Source: JAGWAC01 sp038046265 (GTDB taxonomy: Archaea; Nanobdellota; Nanobdellia; SCGC-AAA011-G17; JACPIM01). Taken from it: a stretch of DNA of 64,000 bases. This document shows positions 32,266 to 40,660 of the stretch, piece after piece. Every line of letters starts with the position of its first letter. Positions within the stretch are counted from its first letter, which is position 1. The stretch lies in contig JBBSWN010000010.1 in NCBI GenBank assembly GCA_038046265.1, forward strand, positions 1-64,000, read 5' to 3'. Position numbers and translations under genes: made by a program. Below the pieces are notes generated by a model. That model saw only the letters and a program-made list of their open reading frames with translations. It ran no database searches and was not told where the DNA came from.

Positions 32266-32546
32266 ACTTCTTTTAATAATTTTGACAAGGCTTTGTCTAA
32301 GGCATAGAATAAATTTACATCTGAGACTTCTGCATTTATTTCCTTATCTTTTATTTTTAAGTTTGAATTAATGCCTTTTTGGGCATCACTGCTTTTTAAT
32401 TCAAGGCTCAGCTCATTTACGCTTGAATTTGTTTTTTCAGAAATCTTTCTTGCATAATTTCCTGTGATTTTTTTAACAACTATTAAAGAAGCTGCATCTA
32501 ACTCATTAAATCCAATGAGTTTTATATTGCCCCCTAACTCTATCAT
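32262..32546 (-). CDS. conserved small hypothetical protein
   Basis: 94 residues: MIELGGNIKLIGFNELDAASLIVVKKITGNYARKI, then alternating strands and a final helix (LFYALDKALSKLLKEV). The strand-helix alternation suggests a compact alpha/beta fold, possibly of the polyhydroxyalkanoic-acid-system or AHA1-like small type. I cannot assign the family. It is convergent with nac. Confidence 0.55.
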   Translation of the reverse strand: MIELGGNIKLIGFNELDAASLIVVKKITGNYARKISEKTNSSVNELSLELKSSDAQKGINSNLKIKDKEINAEVSDVNLFYALDKALSKLLKEV

Positions 32547-32649
32547 TTTCTTGTTGTTACTAAATTATACTATGTTTATTAAGTATTTAAGGTTTTAGCT
32601 TTTTAGATATGAGATTAAAGATGAAAGCAGACCAATAGTCAGAAACAAG

Positions 32650-33711
32650 CTAAACATATTCCCTTAGTTTTTCGAAAAAACCCTTTTCAGTTTCAGCTTT
32701 ACTATCTTTTGAAAAGGCTTCCTTAATCAGTTCCAGCTGTTTTTTGGTTAATTTTTCAGGAATTTCGACAACAAACTTAACTAACTGGTCCCCCCTTTTA
32801 TCAGAATTTAAGACAGGCATTCCCTGCCCTTTTAATCTGAAAACAATATGGCTCTGAGTTCCAGAAGGAATTTTTACTTTAGCTTTTCCACTAATTGTAG
32901 GTATTTCAACTTCCCCGCCTAAAACAGCAGTTCCTAAATCCAAAACAGTTTTACAAAATAAATTTTCTTCGCTTCTTTCAAATAATTCATGCCTTAAAAC
33001 ATGAATGACAACATAAACATTTCCGAATTCAAAAGGTATTCTTATGTACTGCTCATTGTCCACGCCCTTAGGAATATCAACTTCTATTTTTTTTATTTTT
33101 TTAACCCTGCCTTCGTCACATTTTCCGCATTGTTTAGCAATTATTTTTCCTTTTCCGTAACATTTTCCACAGGTTGCAACACTAACTACCTGACCAAAAA
33201 AAGTTCTGTGGATTTTTTTCTGTTGCCCTGTTCCCTCACAATCTCCGCATTTATTTAAAAATCCGTCTTTAGCTCCACTACCTTTGCAAACTGTACATGA
33301 AACAAATTGTGGAACTTCAATGTTTTTCTTCACTCCAGAAAAAGCTTCTTCTAAACTTAGTTCTAAATTAATTCTTATGTCATAATTTTCTTCTCTTTCT
33401 CTCTTATTAAAACCACCAAACAAGTCTTCAAAACCAAAGCTCCTGAAAATATCATTAAAATCAAAACCCTGAGAATATCCTTGACCATTAAAATCAGCAG
33501 TTCCAAATTGATCATACTGCTGTCTTTTCCCTGGATCATTCAAAACCTGAAAAGCTTCATTTATTTCCTTGAATTTTTCTTCAGCCTGTTTTTTATCTTG
33601 ATGAACATCAGGATGCCATTTTCTAGCTAATTGTTTAAATGCTTTCTTAATTTCTTCATGTGAAGCATTTCTATTTACCCCTAAAGTTTCATAATAATCT
33701 TTTTTTGCCAT
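32650..33711 (-). CDS. dnaJ: chaperone protein DnaJ
   Basis: 353 residues. The J domain (5-67) has the HPD motif in KWHPDVHQ. It is followed by a Gly/Phe-rich stretch and a zinc-binding region with four CxxCxGxG-type repeats (CTVCKGSG, CGDCEGTG, CGKCYGKG, CGKCDEGR). The C-terminal substrate-binding domain follows. It stimulates DnaK ATPase and hands over unfolded clients. It is the last gene of the minus-strand hsp20-grpE-dnaK-dnaJ series. The operon is bacterial-type and is common in archaea that gained it by transfer. Confidence 0.95.
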   Translation of the reverse strand: MAKKDYYETLGVNRNASHEEIKKAFKQLARKWHPDVHQDKKQAEEKFKEINEAFQVLNDPGKRQQYDQFGTADFNGQGYSQGFDFNDIFRSFGFEDLFGGFNKREREENYDIRINLELSLEEAFSGVKKNIEVPQFVSCTVCKGSGAKDGFLNKCGDCEGTGQQKKIHRTFFGQVVSVATCGKCYGKGKIIAKQCGKCDEGRVKKIKKIEVDIPKGVDNEQYIRIPFEFGNVYVVIHVLRHELFERSEENLFCKTVLDLGTAVLGGEVEIPTISGKAKVKIPSGTQSHIVFRLKGQGMPVLNSDKRGDQLVKFVVEIPEKLTKKQLELIKEAFSKDSKAETEKGFFEKLREYV

Positions 33712-33741
33712 GACATTTGGATGAAGATTTTTTAAAATTGT

Positions 33742-35589
33742 TTAATCTTCAACTTTAAAATCTGCATCAACTACTTTGCTTTTTTTATCTTTCGGTTTTT
33801 CATCTTCTTCACTGTTAACTCCAGTTCCCTGAGTTTTCATCGCATCTGCATAAATTGAACTTCCTGCTTCCTGCAATACTTTCTGGAGTTTATCAGTTTC
33901 TTTTTTAATTTTCTCTAAGTCATTTGACTCTAAAGAAGATTTTGAAGTTTTCAAAGCATCTTCAATCTTTTCTTTTTGTTCCCTGCTTAATTTGTCCCCC
34001 AGATCAGCCAAAGTTTTTTCTGTAGTGTAAATTAAAGAGTCTGCATTGTTTTTTATTTCTATTTCTTCCTTTCTTTTTCTGTCTTCTTCTTCATGTTCTT
34101 TAGCTTCTTTAACCATCTTCTCTACTTCTTTGTCATTTAATTTTGTTGAAGCAGTTATAGTCATCTTTTGTTCTTTGTTTGTTCCTAAATCTTTTGCAGA
34201 TACATTCAAAATTCCTGAAGCATCTATGTCAAAAGCAACTTCAATTTGAGGAACTCCTCTCGGTGCTGGCGGAATTCCAATTAAATTAAACTGCCCCAAG
34301 CTAGTGTTATCTTTAGCCATAGGTCTTTCTCCCTGCAAAACATGAATTGTAACAGCAGTTTGAGAATCAGCAGCTGTAGTAAATACCTGGCTTTTCTTTG
34401 TGGGTATAGTAGTATTTCTGTCAATTAAAGGCGTTCTAACACTGCCTAAGGTTTCAATACCCAAAGTTAAAGGTGTAACATCCAGCAAAACCAAGTCTTT
34501 TATATCTCCTGATAAAATAGCTCCCTGAATAGCTGCTCCAGAAGCAACACATTCCATTGGATCTACTCCATGCTCTAATTTCTTTCCAACTTTTTCTTCA
34601 ATAAATTTCTGTACAGCTGGAATTCTTGTAGGTCCTCCAACTAAAATAACTTTTTTAATGTCATTCTTAGCCAGGTTTGCATCTTTTAAAGCCTGTTCAA
34701 CTGGATGTATACATCTGTCAATAATTGGCTGTATTAACTGCTCAAATTTAGCTCTTGACAACTTTAAAGCTAAATGTTTTGGTCCTTCTTTGTCAGCAGT
34801 TACATAAGGCAAATTAATTTCAGTTTCCAAGACTGTTGACAATTCTATTTTAGCTTTTTCAGCAGCTTCTCTGATTCTTTGAGAAGCCATTTTGTCTTTT
34901 GTTAAATCTACTCCTTCCTGCTTTTTGAATTCAGAAACTATCCAGTCAATTACAGCCTTATCCATATCAGTTCCGCCCAGTTGTGTATCTCCTGATGTTG
35001 ACAAAACAGTAAATGTTCCATCTCCAAATTCCATTATAGTAACATCCAAAGTTCCCCCACCCAAATCAAAAACAAGAATTTTATGCTCTCCTTCTTTGTC
35101 TAATCCATAAGCCATTGAGGCTGCTGTTGGTTCATTAACTAATCTTACAACATCCAAGCCTGCAATTTTGCCAGCATCTTTAGTTGCTGTTCTTTGGTTG
35201 TCATTAAAATAAGCTGGTACAGTAATAACTGCTTTTTTTATTTCTTCACCTAAAAAAGCTTCAGCATCTTTTTTGATTTTTTGCAAAATAAAAGCTGAAA
35301 TTTGCTGGGGTGTATATTCTTTTCCATGAATCTTAAATTTATGATCAGTTCCAATTTTTCTCTTTGCAGCCATAACTGTTCCATCTGGATTGCTGACTGC
35401 CTGCCTTCTTGCAGGTTCTCCAACTAACAGCTGCCCGTCTTTTGTAAATGCAACAACAGAAGGAAACATTTTTCCTGCAACAGTTGCCCCTTCAGCAGAA
35501 GGTATAATTGTAGGTTTTCCACCTAACATAACTGCACCTTCTGAGTTTGATGTGCCAAGATCTATACCTAAAATTTTTTCTTTTGCCAT
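33742..35589 (-). CDS. dnaK: chaperone protein DnaK (Hsp70)
   Basis: 615 residues. The ATPase domain begins ILGIDLGTSNS. Phosphate and adenosine loops (VFDLGGGTLDVTIME, ILVGGPTRIPAVQ) and the RLVNEPTAASMAYGL segment are present. The linker region KDLVLLDVTPLTLGIET leads to the substrate domain. The C-terminal lid is followed by a charged tail ending DADFKVED, close to the EEVD-type ends. It lies between grpE (1 bp away) and dnaJ (30 bp away). Confidence 0.97.
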   Translation of the reverse strand: MAKEKILGIDLGTSNSEGAVMLGGKPTIIPSAEGATVAGKMFPSVVAFTKDGQLLVGEPARRQAVSNPDGTVMAAKRKIGTDHKFKIHGKEYTPQQISAFILQKIKKDAEAFLGEEIKKAVITVPAYFNDNQRTATKDAGKIAGLDVVRLVNEPTAASMAYGLDKEGEHKILVFDLGGGTLDVTIMEFGDGTFTVLSTSGDTQLGGTDMDKAVIDWIVSEFKKQEGVDLTKDKMASQRIREAAEKAKIELSTVLETEINLPYVTADKEGPKHLALKLSRAKFEQLIQPIIDRCIHPVEQALKDANLAKNDIKKVILVGGPTRIPAVQKFIEEKVGKKLEHGVDPMECVASGAAIQGAILSGDIKDLVLLDVTPLTLGIETLGSVRTPLIDRNTTIPTKKSQVFTTAADSQTAVTIHVLQGERPMAKDNTSLGQFNLIGIPPAPRGVPQIEVAFDIDASGILNVSAKDLGTNKEQKMTITASTKLNDKEVEKMVKEAKEHEEEDRKRKEEIEIKNNADSLIYTTEKTLADLGDKLSREQKEKIEDALKTSKSSLESNDLEKIKKETDKLQKVLQEAGSSIYADAMKTQGTGVNSEEDEKPKDKKSKVVDADFKVED

Positions 35590-35590
35590 A

Positions 35591-36076
35591 TTAATTTTCC
35601 CCCACTCTATCTTTTGATGTGATTTTTACTTTTGATGGTCTAATAACTTTAGACTTTAGCATGAAACCTTTTTGAAATTCTTCTGTAATAATTCCTTCTT
35701 CTTTTTCACTAAATTCTTTTGATAAAACTTCATGCAAATTATAATCAAATTTCTTCCCCAAAGCTTCAATAGGCTTTAAACCATGCTTTTCAAGAATTTT
35801 AGACAAATTAGAATAAACTAATTTAAATCCTTCTTTTGTTTTTTCATCTTTAATTTCTTTTAAAGATCTTTCAAAATCTTCCAAAACAATAATTAATTCT
35901 TTTATCAATTTTTCATCTGCAAATTTAATTACCTCTTCTTTTTCTTTCTCGAATTTTTTCCTGTAATTATCAAAATCTGCCTGTAAATATTTCAACTGAT
36001 TTAATCTATCTTCAGCTAATTTAGACTTTTCATTTAATTCTGATTTGGTTTCTGTTGTTTTCTCGCTCATTTTCAA
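35591..36076 (-). CDS. grpE: nucleotide exchange factor GrpE
   Basis: 161 residues; M3 is an alternative start. A long N-terminal coiled coil (about 20-70) is followed by the beta-domain block FDYNLHEVLSKEFSEKEEGIITEEFQKGFMLKSKVIRPSKVKI, typical of GrpE. It releases ADP from DnaK. It lies immediately upstream of dnaK in one unit. Confidence 0.93.
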   Translation of the reverse strand: MKMSEKTTETKSELNEKSKLAEDRLNQLKYLQADFDNYRKKFEKEKEEVIKFADEKLIKELIIVLEDFERSLKEIKDEKTKEGFKLVYSNLSKILEKHGLKPIEALGKKFDYNLHEVLSKEFSEKEEGIITEEFQKGFMLKSKVIRPSKVKITSKDRVGEN

Positions 36077-36097
36077 AAGTTTAAAAGTCAGTGTATT

Positions 36098-36625
36098 TTA
36101 TTCAATTGTAATTCTTCTTTGATTTCCTTTATTGTTTTCGGCTTTGGGAAGCATTACTTCCAGAATTCCATTTTTATAAAAAGCTTTGGCTTTTTCAGGA
36201 ATAATCTTTGAAGGAAGATTCATTGACCTAAAAAAGTTGCTGAAGAATCTTTCAGATCGGATAAAACCGTTGCTTTCATCGGCTATCTTCATCTCTGATT
36301 TCTTCTCTACTTTTACTTCCAGGCTATTTTCGGAGATGTTTAACTGGATATCTTTCTTATCCACGCCTGGAATTTCTATGGTGGCTATAAATGCATTATT
36401 AGCTTCTCTTAAATCTGTTAATGGGTTTCTAAAATTCTGTTTTGTTTTTTCTGTATTGAACATTTTATCGCTCATGAAATTATCAAACATTTTTTCTGTT
36501 TCGTCAAAAACATTTTTAATATCAAAATCAATTAATTTTTTTTCCATTAATCTTAAATTTTCAACTATTTCTGTAGGTATTGTAATTACCCAGCTATTCC
36601 CAGATCTCCAGACTTTTCTTTTCAT
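36098..36625 (-). CDS. Hsp20 small heat-shock protein fused to an AbrB-like domain
   Basis: 175 residues from the ATG at 36625, preferred over 36643 because the TATA element (TTTAAATATAAG, 36649-36660) places the transcription start near 36629. Residues 1-40 (KRKVWRSGNSWVITIPTEIVENLRL) read as an AbrB/SpoVT DNA-binding domain. An acidic linker follows. From about 65 is an alpha-crystallin domain (LREANNAFIATIEIPGVDKKDIQLNI, LEVKVEKK, FYKNGILEVMLPKAE). Fusion of a DNA-binding domain to Hsp20 is unusual and suggests self-regulation. It is upstream of grpE-dnaK-dnaJ. Confidence 0.85.
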   Translation of the reverse strand: MKRKVWRSGNSWVITIPTEIVENLRLMEKKLIDFDIKNVFDETEKMFDNFMSDKMFNTEKTKQNFRNPLTDLREANNAFIATIEIPGVDKKDIQLNISENSLEVKVEKKSEMKIADESNGFIRSERFFSNFFRSMNLPSKIIPEKAKAFYKNGILEVMLPKAENNKGNQRRITIE

Positions 36626-36633
36626 CTTAATAG

Positions 36634-36645
36634 GTATGTACATAC
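36634..36645. promoter_or_regulatory. palindrome between TATA box and start of the hsp20 gene
   Basis: GTATGTACATAC is a perfect 12-bp palindrome directly downstream of the TATA element. It overlaps the predicted transcription start. A bound repressor here would block initiation. The AbrB-like domain of the gene itself is a candidate binder. Confidence 0.55.
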
Positions 36646-36682
36646 GTACTTATATTTAAAGGTTTTGTTTTTTAAAAAAATA

Positions 36683-37309
36683 TTAGAATAATTTTTCGAG
36701 ATATCTTTTTGTTTCTGCAAAGACTAATTTCACTGCTTCCTGAACATGATCCCCTTTATCTGTGTCTACTAATACAATTTGTCTTTCTGGAAATATTTTA
36801 GGCAAATCAAGAAAAAACTTCTGGACTAGTTTTTGAAATTCCAAGTTTGTGTCAAACAAGCTAGTAACTCCTGCTCTTAATCTTCTTCTAAATGCAATTT
36901 GAGGGTCGCAATAGTAAATAATAGTTAAATCAGGAATTAAAATTCCTTCATGCAACTGCTTAATCTTTTCAAGTTGTATTCCCTGGGCCTGCTGATATGC
37001 ATAAGAAGACAGATCATAACGATCTACAAGAACGTGAGTTCCATTTTGAAGGTTTAGTTTTATTATTTTTTCAACATGATGTTTTCTATCTTCAACAAAA
37101 GCTTTCACAAACCAGTCAGCTTCATCATTTACGTTTTTTATTATTTGTAACTTATTTCTTATTTCTCTAAAATATCTTGTAGGTTCAACTCCTAAATAAA
37201 TATCATTTCCTTTGAATTTTTCAAGAATGTATTTTGCGATTAAAAGAAACTGGGTGCTTTTGCCACAACCATCAATACCTTCAACTGAAATAAATTTTCC
37301 AGAAGTCAT
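36683..37309 (-). CDS. tmk: thymidylate kinase
   Basis: 208 residues. The P-loop FISVEGIDGCGKSTQF is followed by a DR(Y) motif in VLVDRYDLSSYAYQQAQG, which binds dTMP. A lid region is around FRRRLRAGVTSLF. It phosphorylates dTMP to dTDP. The start overlaps the stop of the Nudix-like gene by 4 nt, so the two form one transcript. Both concern nucleotide metabolism. Confidence 0.9.
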   Translation of the reverse strand: MTSGKFISVEGIDGCGKSTQFLLIAKYILEKFKGNDIYLGVEPTRYFREIRNKLQIIKNVNDEADWFVKAFVEDRKHHVEKIIKLNLQNGTHVLVDRYDLSSYAYQQAQGIQLEKIKQLHEGILIPDLTIIYYCDPQIAFRRRLRAGVTSLFDTNLEFQKLVQKFFLDLPKIFPERQIVLVDTDKGDHVQEAVKLVFAETKRYLEKLF

Positions 37310-37920
37310 GATGAACCTCTTAATTTATCACTTAGAAGATCTAAGCAAAAAGGAGCCCAATATTCTATTTTAGAATTTTCTTTCAGTTTTTTTATTTCTT
37401 CTAAACTTTTGAAATCTCCGTCTTTAAGTTTTTTATCTCTGAGGTTTATTTTTGTTAATTTTGTTTGGACAATATAGATTAGACCAAAATGAACTCTATT
37501 TACGTCTCCAACATCAACATTCACATAACCTGAAAGTTCTGGTTCTGGATTTTCAAAGTCAGTTTCTTCTAAAATTCCTCTTACACAACCAGAATATAAT
37601 GGATTTCTATTTACTTCGTCTTTTGGTTCAATGTGCTCCATTATTCCTAGAGTCCAAAAACCATTTAATCTAGAGTCACCACCATTTCTAAAATGAGTAA
37701 ATACTTTTTGCAAGTCTCGATTAAGTATTAAAGCGTAAGAAATAGGCTGCTTGAATCTTTCATTTTTTTCAACATCTTCTCTTTGCCTATATTCATAATT
37801 TTTGAGTATTAATGATTCATAATCAAATTCACTTAAAGGCAAGAAACCTTCAAAATATCTCTGAGAAAATAGTTTTTCTCTTTCAACAACCATCACTAAT
37901 CTGCTTTTTCTATCTTCCAT
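37306..37920 (-). CDS. Nudix-like phosphoesterase
   Basis: 204 residues. The N-terminal part (VMVVEREKLFSQRYFEGFLPL) resembles the predicted MutT/NUDIX phosphoesterase family COG4112. A relaxed Nudix box is visible: GIMEHIEP, then CVRGILEETDF, with the second Glu pair in place but the usual REL replaced by RGIL. It is coupled to tmk by ATGA overlap, which points to nucleotide clean-up. Its promoter gap is shared with the divergent regulator at 38041. Confidence 0.65.
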   Translation of the reverse strand: MEDRKSRLVMVVEREKLFSQRYFEGFLPLSEFDYESLILKNYEYRQREDVEKNERFKQPISYALILNRDLQKVFTHFRNGGDSRLNGFWTLGIMEHIEPKDEVNRNPLYSGCVRGILEETDFENPEPELSGYVNVDVGDVNRVHFGLIYIVQTKLTKINLRDKKLKDGDFKSLEEIKKLKENSKIEYWAPFCLDLLSDKLRGSS

Positions 37921-37951
37921 TTATCACCTCTAGCAAACTTTTATAATAGCG

Positions 37952-38001
37952 TTGTAGAAAACAAAAAGATTTCTTGGAAAAAAGCTACAATACTGTTGTA
38001 G
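37952..38001. promoter_or_regulatory. inverted-repeat sites in a divergent promoter region
   Basis: CTACAA-TACTG-TTGTAG (37985-38001) is a 17-bp inverted repeat. A third half-site TTGTAG occurs at 37952. They lie between the divergent Nudix/tmk and TrmB-like regulator genes. Confidence 0.55.
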
Positions 38002-38040
38002 TTTAGAAATAAATATAAATAATTAAGGATATTTGAACTT

Positions 38041-38913
38041 ATGCTGAGCAAAGAGATTGAAAAGAAGATCCTTCAATTTGTATATAATGAACCTAGATCT
38101 GTTCAAGATATTTCTAAGTATATTGGCAAAAACTGGAGAACAGCTGAAAGTTACGTGCAAAAGATAATAAAAGAATCAGGAAACTTAGCTATTGCTAATT
38201 TTAGGGAGGGAACAAGAGCTGCATTAAAAATAGTATATTTTAAACCAATAGAGAACATTAATTCTTCAGAATTTCAGGAATTATTATTGAAAAGACTGGA
38301 AGCTGGAAGAAAAAAAGAAGATTTTTCTCCTTTTGACATTTATAATTTTGTTCCAGAAGACAAGAGAAGCGCTAAATCTGGAAGCTATAATATAAGCAAT
38401 CAATTGTTTAACCAGGATTTAATATCTTTTTTAAGAAGTGCAAAAAAAGAAATCCTAGTATTTACAGGAAACTGCTCTTTTGTAAGCTTAAAAGAAAATG
38501 ATATTCCAATAATCAGCATTTTTCAAGAAATTGCTGAAAAAGGCGTTGAAATAAAAGTTTTATCAAGAGTAGACTTTTCTTCATTCAAGAATTTACAAAG
38601 TTTATTGTCTATAAATTACAGTTTAGGGAAAGAATTAATTGAAGTAAGACATTGCGAGCAGCCATTAAGAGGATTTTTGGTTGACGATACGTCGTTTAGA
38701 TTAAAAGAAGACATTGATCCTTACTCTTATGTTCCAGGAGAATTAAGTCCGGACATGAAAGTAGTTCTTTATGATATAAGAGACAAGGAATGGGTAAGAT
38801 GGATGAGGGAAATATTTTTTAAATTTTTCAGGACAAGCATTTCAAGCCAAAAAAGAATCAAGGATTTAAGAAGCATCAAGAATCAGGAAGTGCAGTCTGT
38901 TCTAAAGTTCTAA
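38041..38913 (+). CDS. TrmB-like transcription regulator
   Basis: 290 residues. The N-terminal winged helix (about 3-70) has SVQDISKYIGKNWRTAESYVQKIIKES and a wing strand before LKIVYF. The C-terminal part from about 125 (DLISFLRSAKKEILVFTGN, IFQEIAEKGVEIKVLSRV, RHCEQPLRGFLVDD) has the phospholipase-D-like fold of TrmB sensor domains. The effector is unknown. Inverted-repeat sites upstream suggest that it controls itself and the divergent tmk unit. Confidence 0.75.
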   Translation: MLSKEIEKKILQFVYNEPRSVQDISKYIGKNWRTAESYVQKIIKESGNLAIANFREGTRAALKIVYFKPIENINSSEFQELLLKRLEAGRKKEDFSPFDIYNFVPEDKRSAKSGSYNISNQLFNQDLISFLRSAKKEILVFTGNCSFVSLKENDIPIISIFQEIAEKGVEIKVLSRVDFSSFKNLQSLLSINYSLGKELIEVRHCEQPLRGFLVDDTSFRLKEDIDPYSYVPGELSPDMKVVLYDIRDKEWVRWMREIFFKFFRTSISSQKRIKDLRSIKNQEVQSVLKF

Positions 38914-38918
38914 TAACC

Positions 38919-38928
38919 TTTATAAATA
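38919..38928 (+). promoter_or_regulatory. TATA box of SRP RNA
   Basis: TTTATAAATA is centred about 25 bp before the predicted SRP RNA 5' end. Confidence 0.65.
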
Positions 38929-38948
38929 AGTTTTTAGTAAAATATAAT

Positions 38949-39208
38949 GTAGGCTAGGCAGCAGGCTAGTCCTCTGCGATTTCCAAACGGACTTCATGGG
39001 AAGCTGAAAGCCCAGATAAGAACAAATTAGGTTAATAGTCTTGGTTTGTACGATGAGGCTTTGTCCTAGTGTGTTATTTTATATGAGAACCAGGTCAGGA
39101 TGGGAACATAGCAGCCTTAATCATTTAAAGTAAAGTCATTAGGGGTTCAGAGCTAAGGAAGGATCAAGGTAGCTATTAATTTATTTTTTTCTGAACTGGG
39201 AAGCCTAC
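38949..39208 (+). ncRNA. ffs: signal recognition particle RNA (7S)
   Basis: About 260 nt, the archaeal length. The ends GTAGGCT (38949) and AGCCTAC (ending 39208) pair. The helix-8 core is recognisable: CCAGGTCAGG, then ATG-GGAA-CAT (a GNRA-type tetraloop hairpin), then AGCAGCC. This holds the SRP54-binding site. The SRP RNA joins SRP19 and SRP54 to target secretory chains to SecYE-Sec61-beta. It fits the presence of secG and many secreted proteins in this window. Confidence 0.9.
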
Positions 39209-39269
39209 TTTAAACTTTCTTAACTTTTAGTATAGAATTATTTATATACTGAAGAATATACTTAGTAGC

Positions 39270-39629
39270 ATGAAAAAATATAGCGGACAAAAAATATATG
39301 ATGAAATGGAGAAAGTCCCTTTTTTGAATAGGGATATATCTATTAGAGAATCAAGAGATTTAGAGTTAATAGGAAGATGCATTACTTTTTTAGATGCGAA
39401 AACAAGAGGATATGGAGAGGATGCAGTTTTATTACCTTGGATTTCGCATTGTGCTTTGAGTGTTGAAATTTTTGGATACACTGTTTGTAAAAAATTTAAA
39501 TACGAAGAAATAACAGAATTAGCCAGGAAAAAGGAAATAAACGGTGATCCATATCCTGCAGTAGCTTTTACTATTTCATTATTAGAAAAAAAACTTAAGC
39601 TTTTAACTCCGGAACCTATGCCTTGTTAA
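39270..39629 (+). CDS. hypothetical protein
   Basis: 119 residues, mostly helical, with two short hydrophobic patches (LLPWISHCALSVEIFGY). No motif or family is recognised. A TATA-like TTATTTATATACTG lies about 30 bp upstream, so the message is probably leaderless. The 3' end overlaps the convergent gene by 14 bp. Confidence 0.55.
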   Translation: MKKYSGQKIYDEMEKVPFLNRDISIRESRDLELIGRCITFLDAKTRGYGEDAVLLPWISHCALSVEIFGYTVCKKFKYEEITELARKKEINGDPYPAVAFTISLLEKKLKLLTPEPMPC

Positions 39630-40398
39630 CCCAATTATAACATAAGCGATTGGCTAAAATTTCTCTTGAGCAGTATTTTATTTTTTCTGCATCTAATTTA
39701 TCCTTGATTAAAGGTTCTTTTTTATCAATTAAAGTACTGATTTCAGACTGATTTTTTTTGATTATTATTTTTTTAATTCTATCAAAACCATCCAGATCTG
39801 TTCTTCTTTTTGTTGAAACTAAAATAATTGGGACTTCCCAAGCATCGCTTATAGCTTCTTGATTTTCTAATTTTTTTCCTTCTATTTCAATCAAATTTCC
39901 AGAGTTATCAATTTTATATTTATTAGTTATTTTACCAAACAAATTTAATAATTCTTTTAGATCTCTTCCATTAGCTACTTCTATTGCAAGATCATATTGT
40001 TTTCCTTCGCCTATAATAACTCCCCCGTACAATAAAGCGTCTTGATGATTTAGAGGATTTCCGTGTTCATCGTAAAGTCTAAGATCTTCATTTAGCCAAT
40101 CTGTTTTCAGTCGATACATGGCAATTCTTTCAATAACATCTTTATGAACTCTCCTAACTAAATGTGCCAAACCAGATATTTTTATTTTATCAGTGAGCTC
40201 AGCTTTATGATCTTCATCTCTTCCATCTGGTTTTCTTCCTAAATTTGCATGAAGATAATTTACTAAAAAACGAGCTTTTCTTTTATGAACTTTAGGATAA
40301 TGATTATAACCGCTTATTGTGCCATTAGCTATTAATGGAAAGAAGATTCGTCTAAATCTTTTTAATTCTCTTCTGCTGAAATTACTTCTTTTATTCAT
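39616..40398 (-). CDS. hypothetical protein, basic
   Basis: 260 residues from the ATG at 40398; a further in-frame ATG at 40413 is less likely because a TATA element (TTTATAAATAAC, about 40422) fits the inner start. The N terminus is very basic (NKRSNFSRRELKRFRR, then HKRKARFLVNYL). The middle contains LLYGGVIIGEGKQYDLAIEVANGRDLKELLNLFG. The C-terminal part is Lys-rich. It may bind nucleic acid, but no domain is recognised. Confidence 0.6.
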   Translation of the reverse strand: MNKRSNFSRRELKRFRRIFFPLIANGTISGYNHYPKVHKRKARFLVNYLHANLGRKPDGRDEDHKAELTDKIKISGLAHLVRRVHKDVIERIAMYRLKTDWLNEDLRLYDEHGNPLNHQDALLYGGVIIGEGKQYDLAIEVANGRDLKELLNLFGKITNKYKIDNSGNLIEIEGKKLENQEAISDAWEVPIILVSTKRRTDLDGFDRIKKIIIKKNQSEISTLIDKKEPLIKDKLDAEKIKYCSREILANRLCYNWVNKA

Positions 40399-40413
40399 AT
40401 TGGTTTTTAACAA

Positions 40414-40660
40414 AATGTTATTTATAAATCTTTCTAATTTTAACTACTTAAGAGTAATATAAAAATGAAAGAATTTCAAAAATATCGGAAAGATTACGTA
40501 AAAATTAAACTTGCTTATTTTTCATTATAAGGCTTATAAACGTCTTTAAATGCATTTAAAGCGGGGAAAAGTATTTAAACTTTGGAACTTTTTTTTGAAT
40601 AGAAATTACTAAATTTTGACTAATCTTTTATAAAAAGCTTAACCAAAAGGCTGAGAAAAT
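40414..40660. promoter_or_regulatory. gyrB upstream region with an 18-bp palindrome
   Basis: CTTTAAATGCATTTAAAG (40544-40561) is a perfect palindrome just upstream of a TATA-like GTATTTAAAC (40571). A dispersed hairpin repeat (40625-40649) lies 11 bp before gyrB. A 21-codon frame at 40465 lacks supporting signals. Confidence 0.55.
40625..40649 (+). repeat. dispersed hairpin repeat upstream of gyrB
   Basis: CTTTT-AT-AAAAAG followed by CTTAACCAAAA. This is a shorter divergent copy in the same orientation as all others. Confidence 0.6.

Noticed and set aside
40465..40530. 21-codon reading frame upstream of gyrB
   Set aside because: Too short, no ribosome site, no composition signal.
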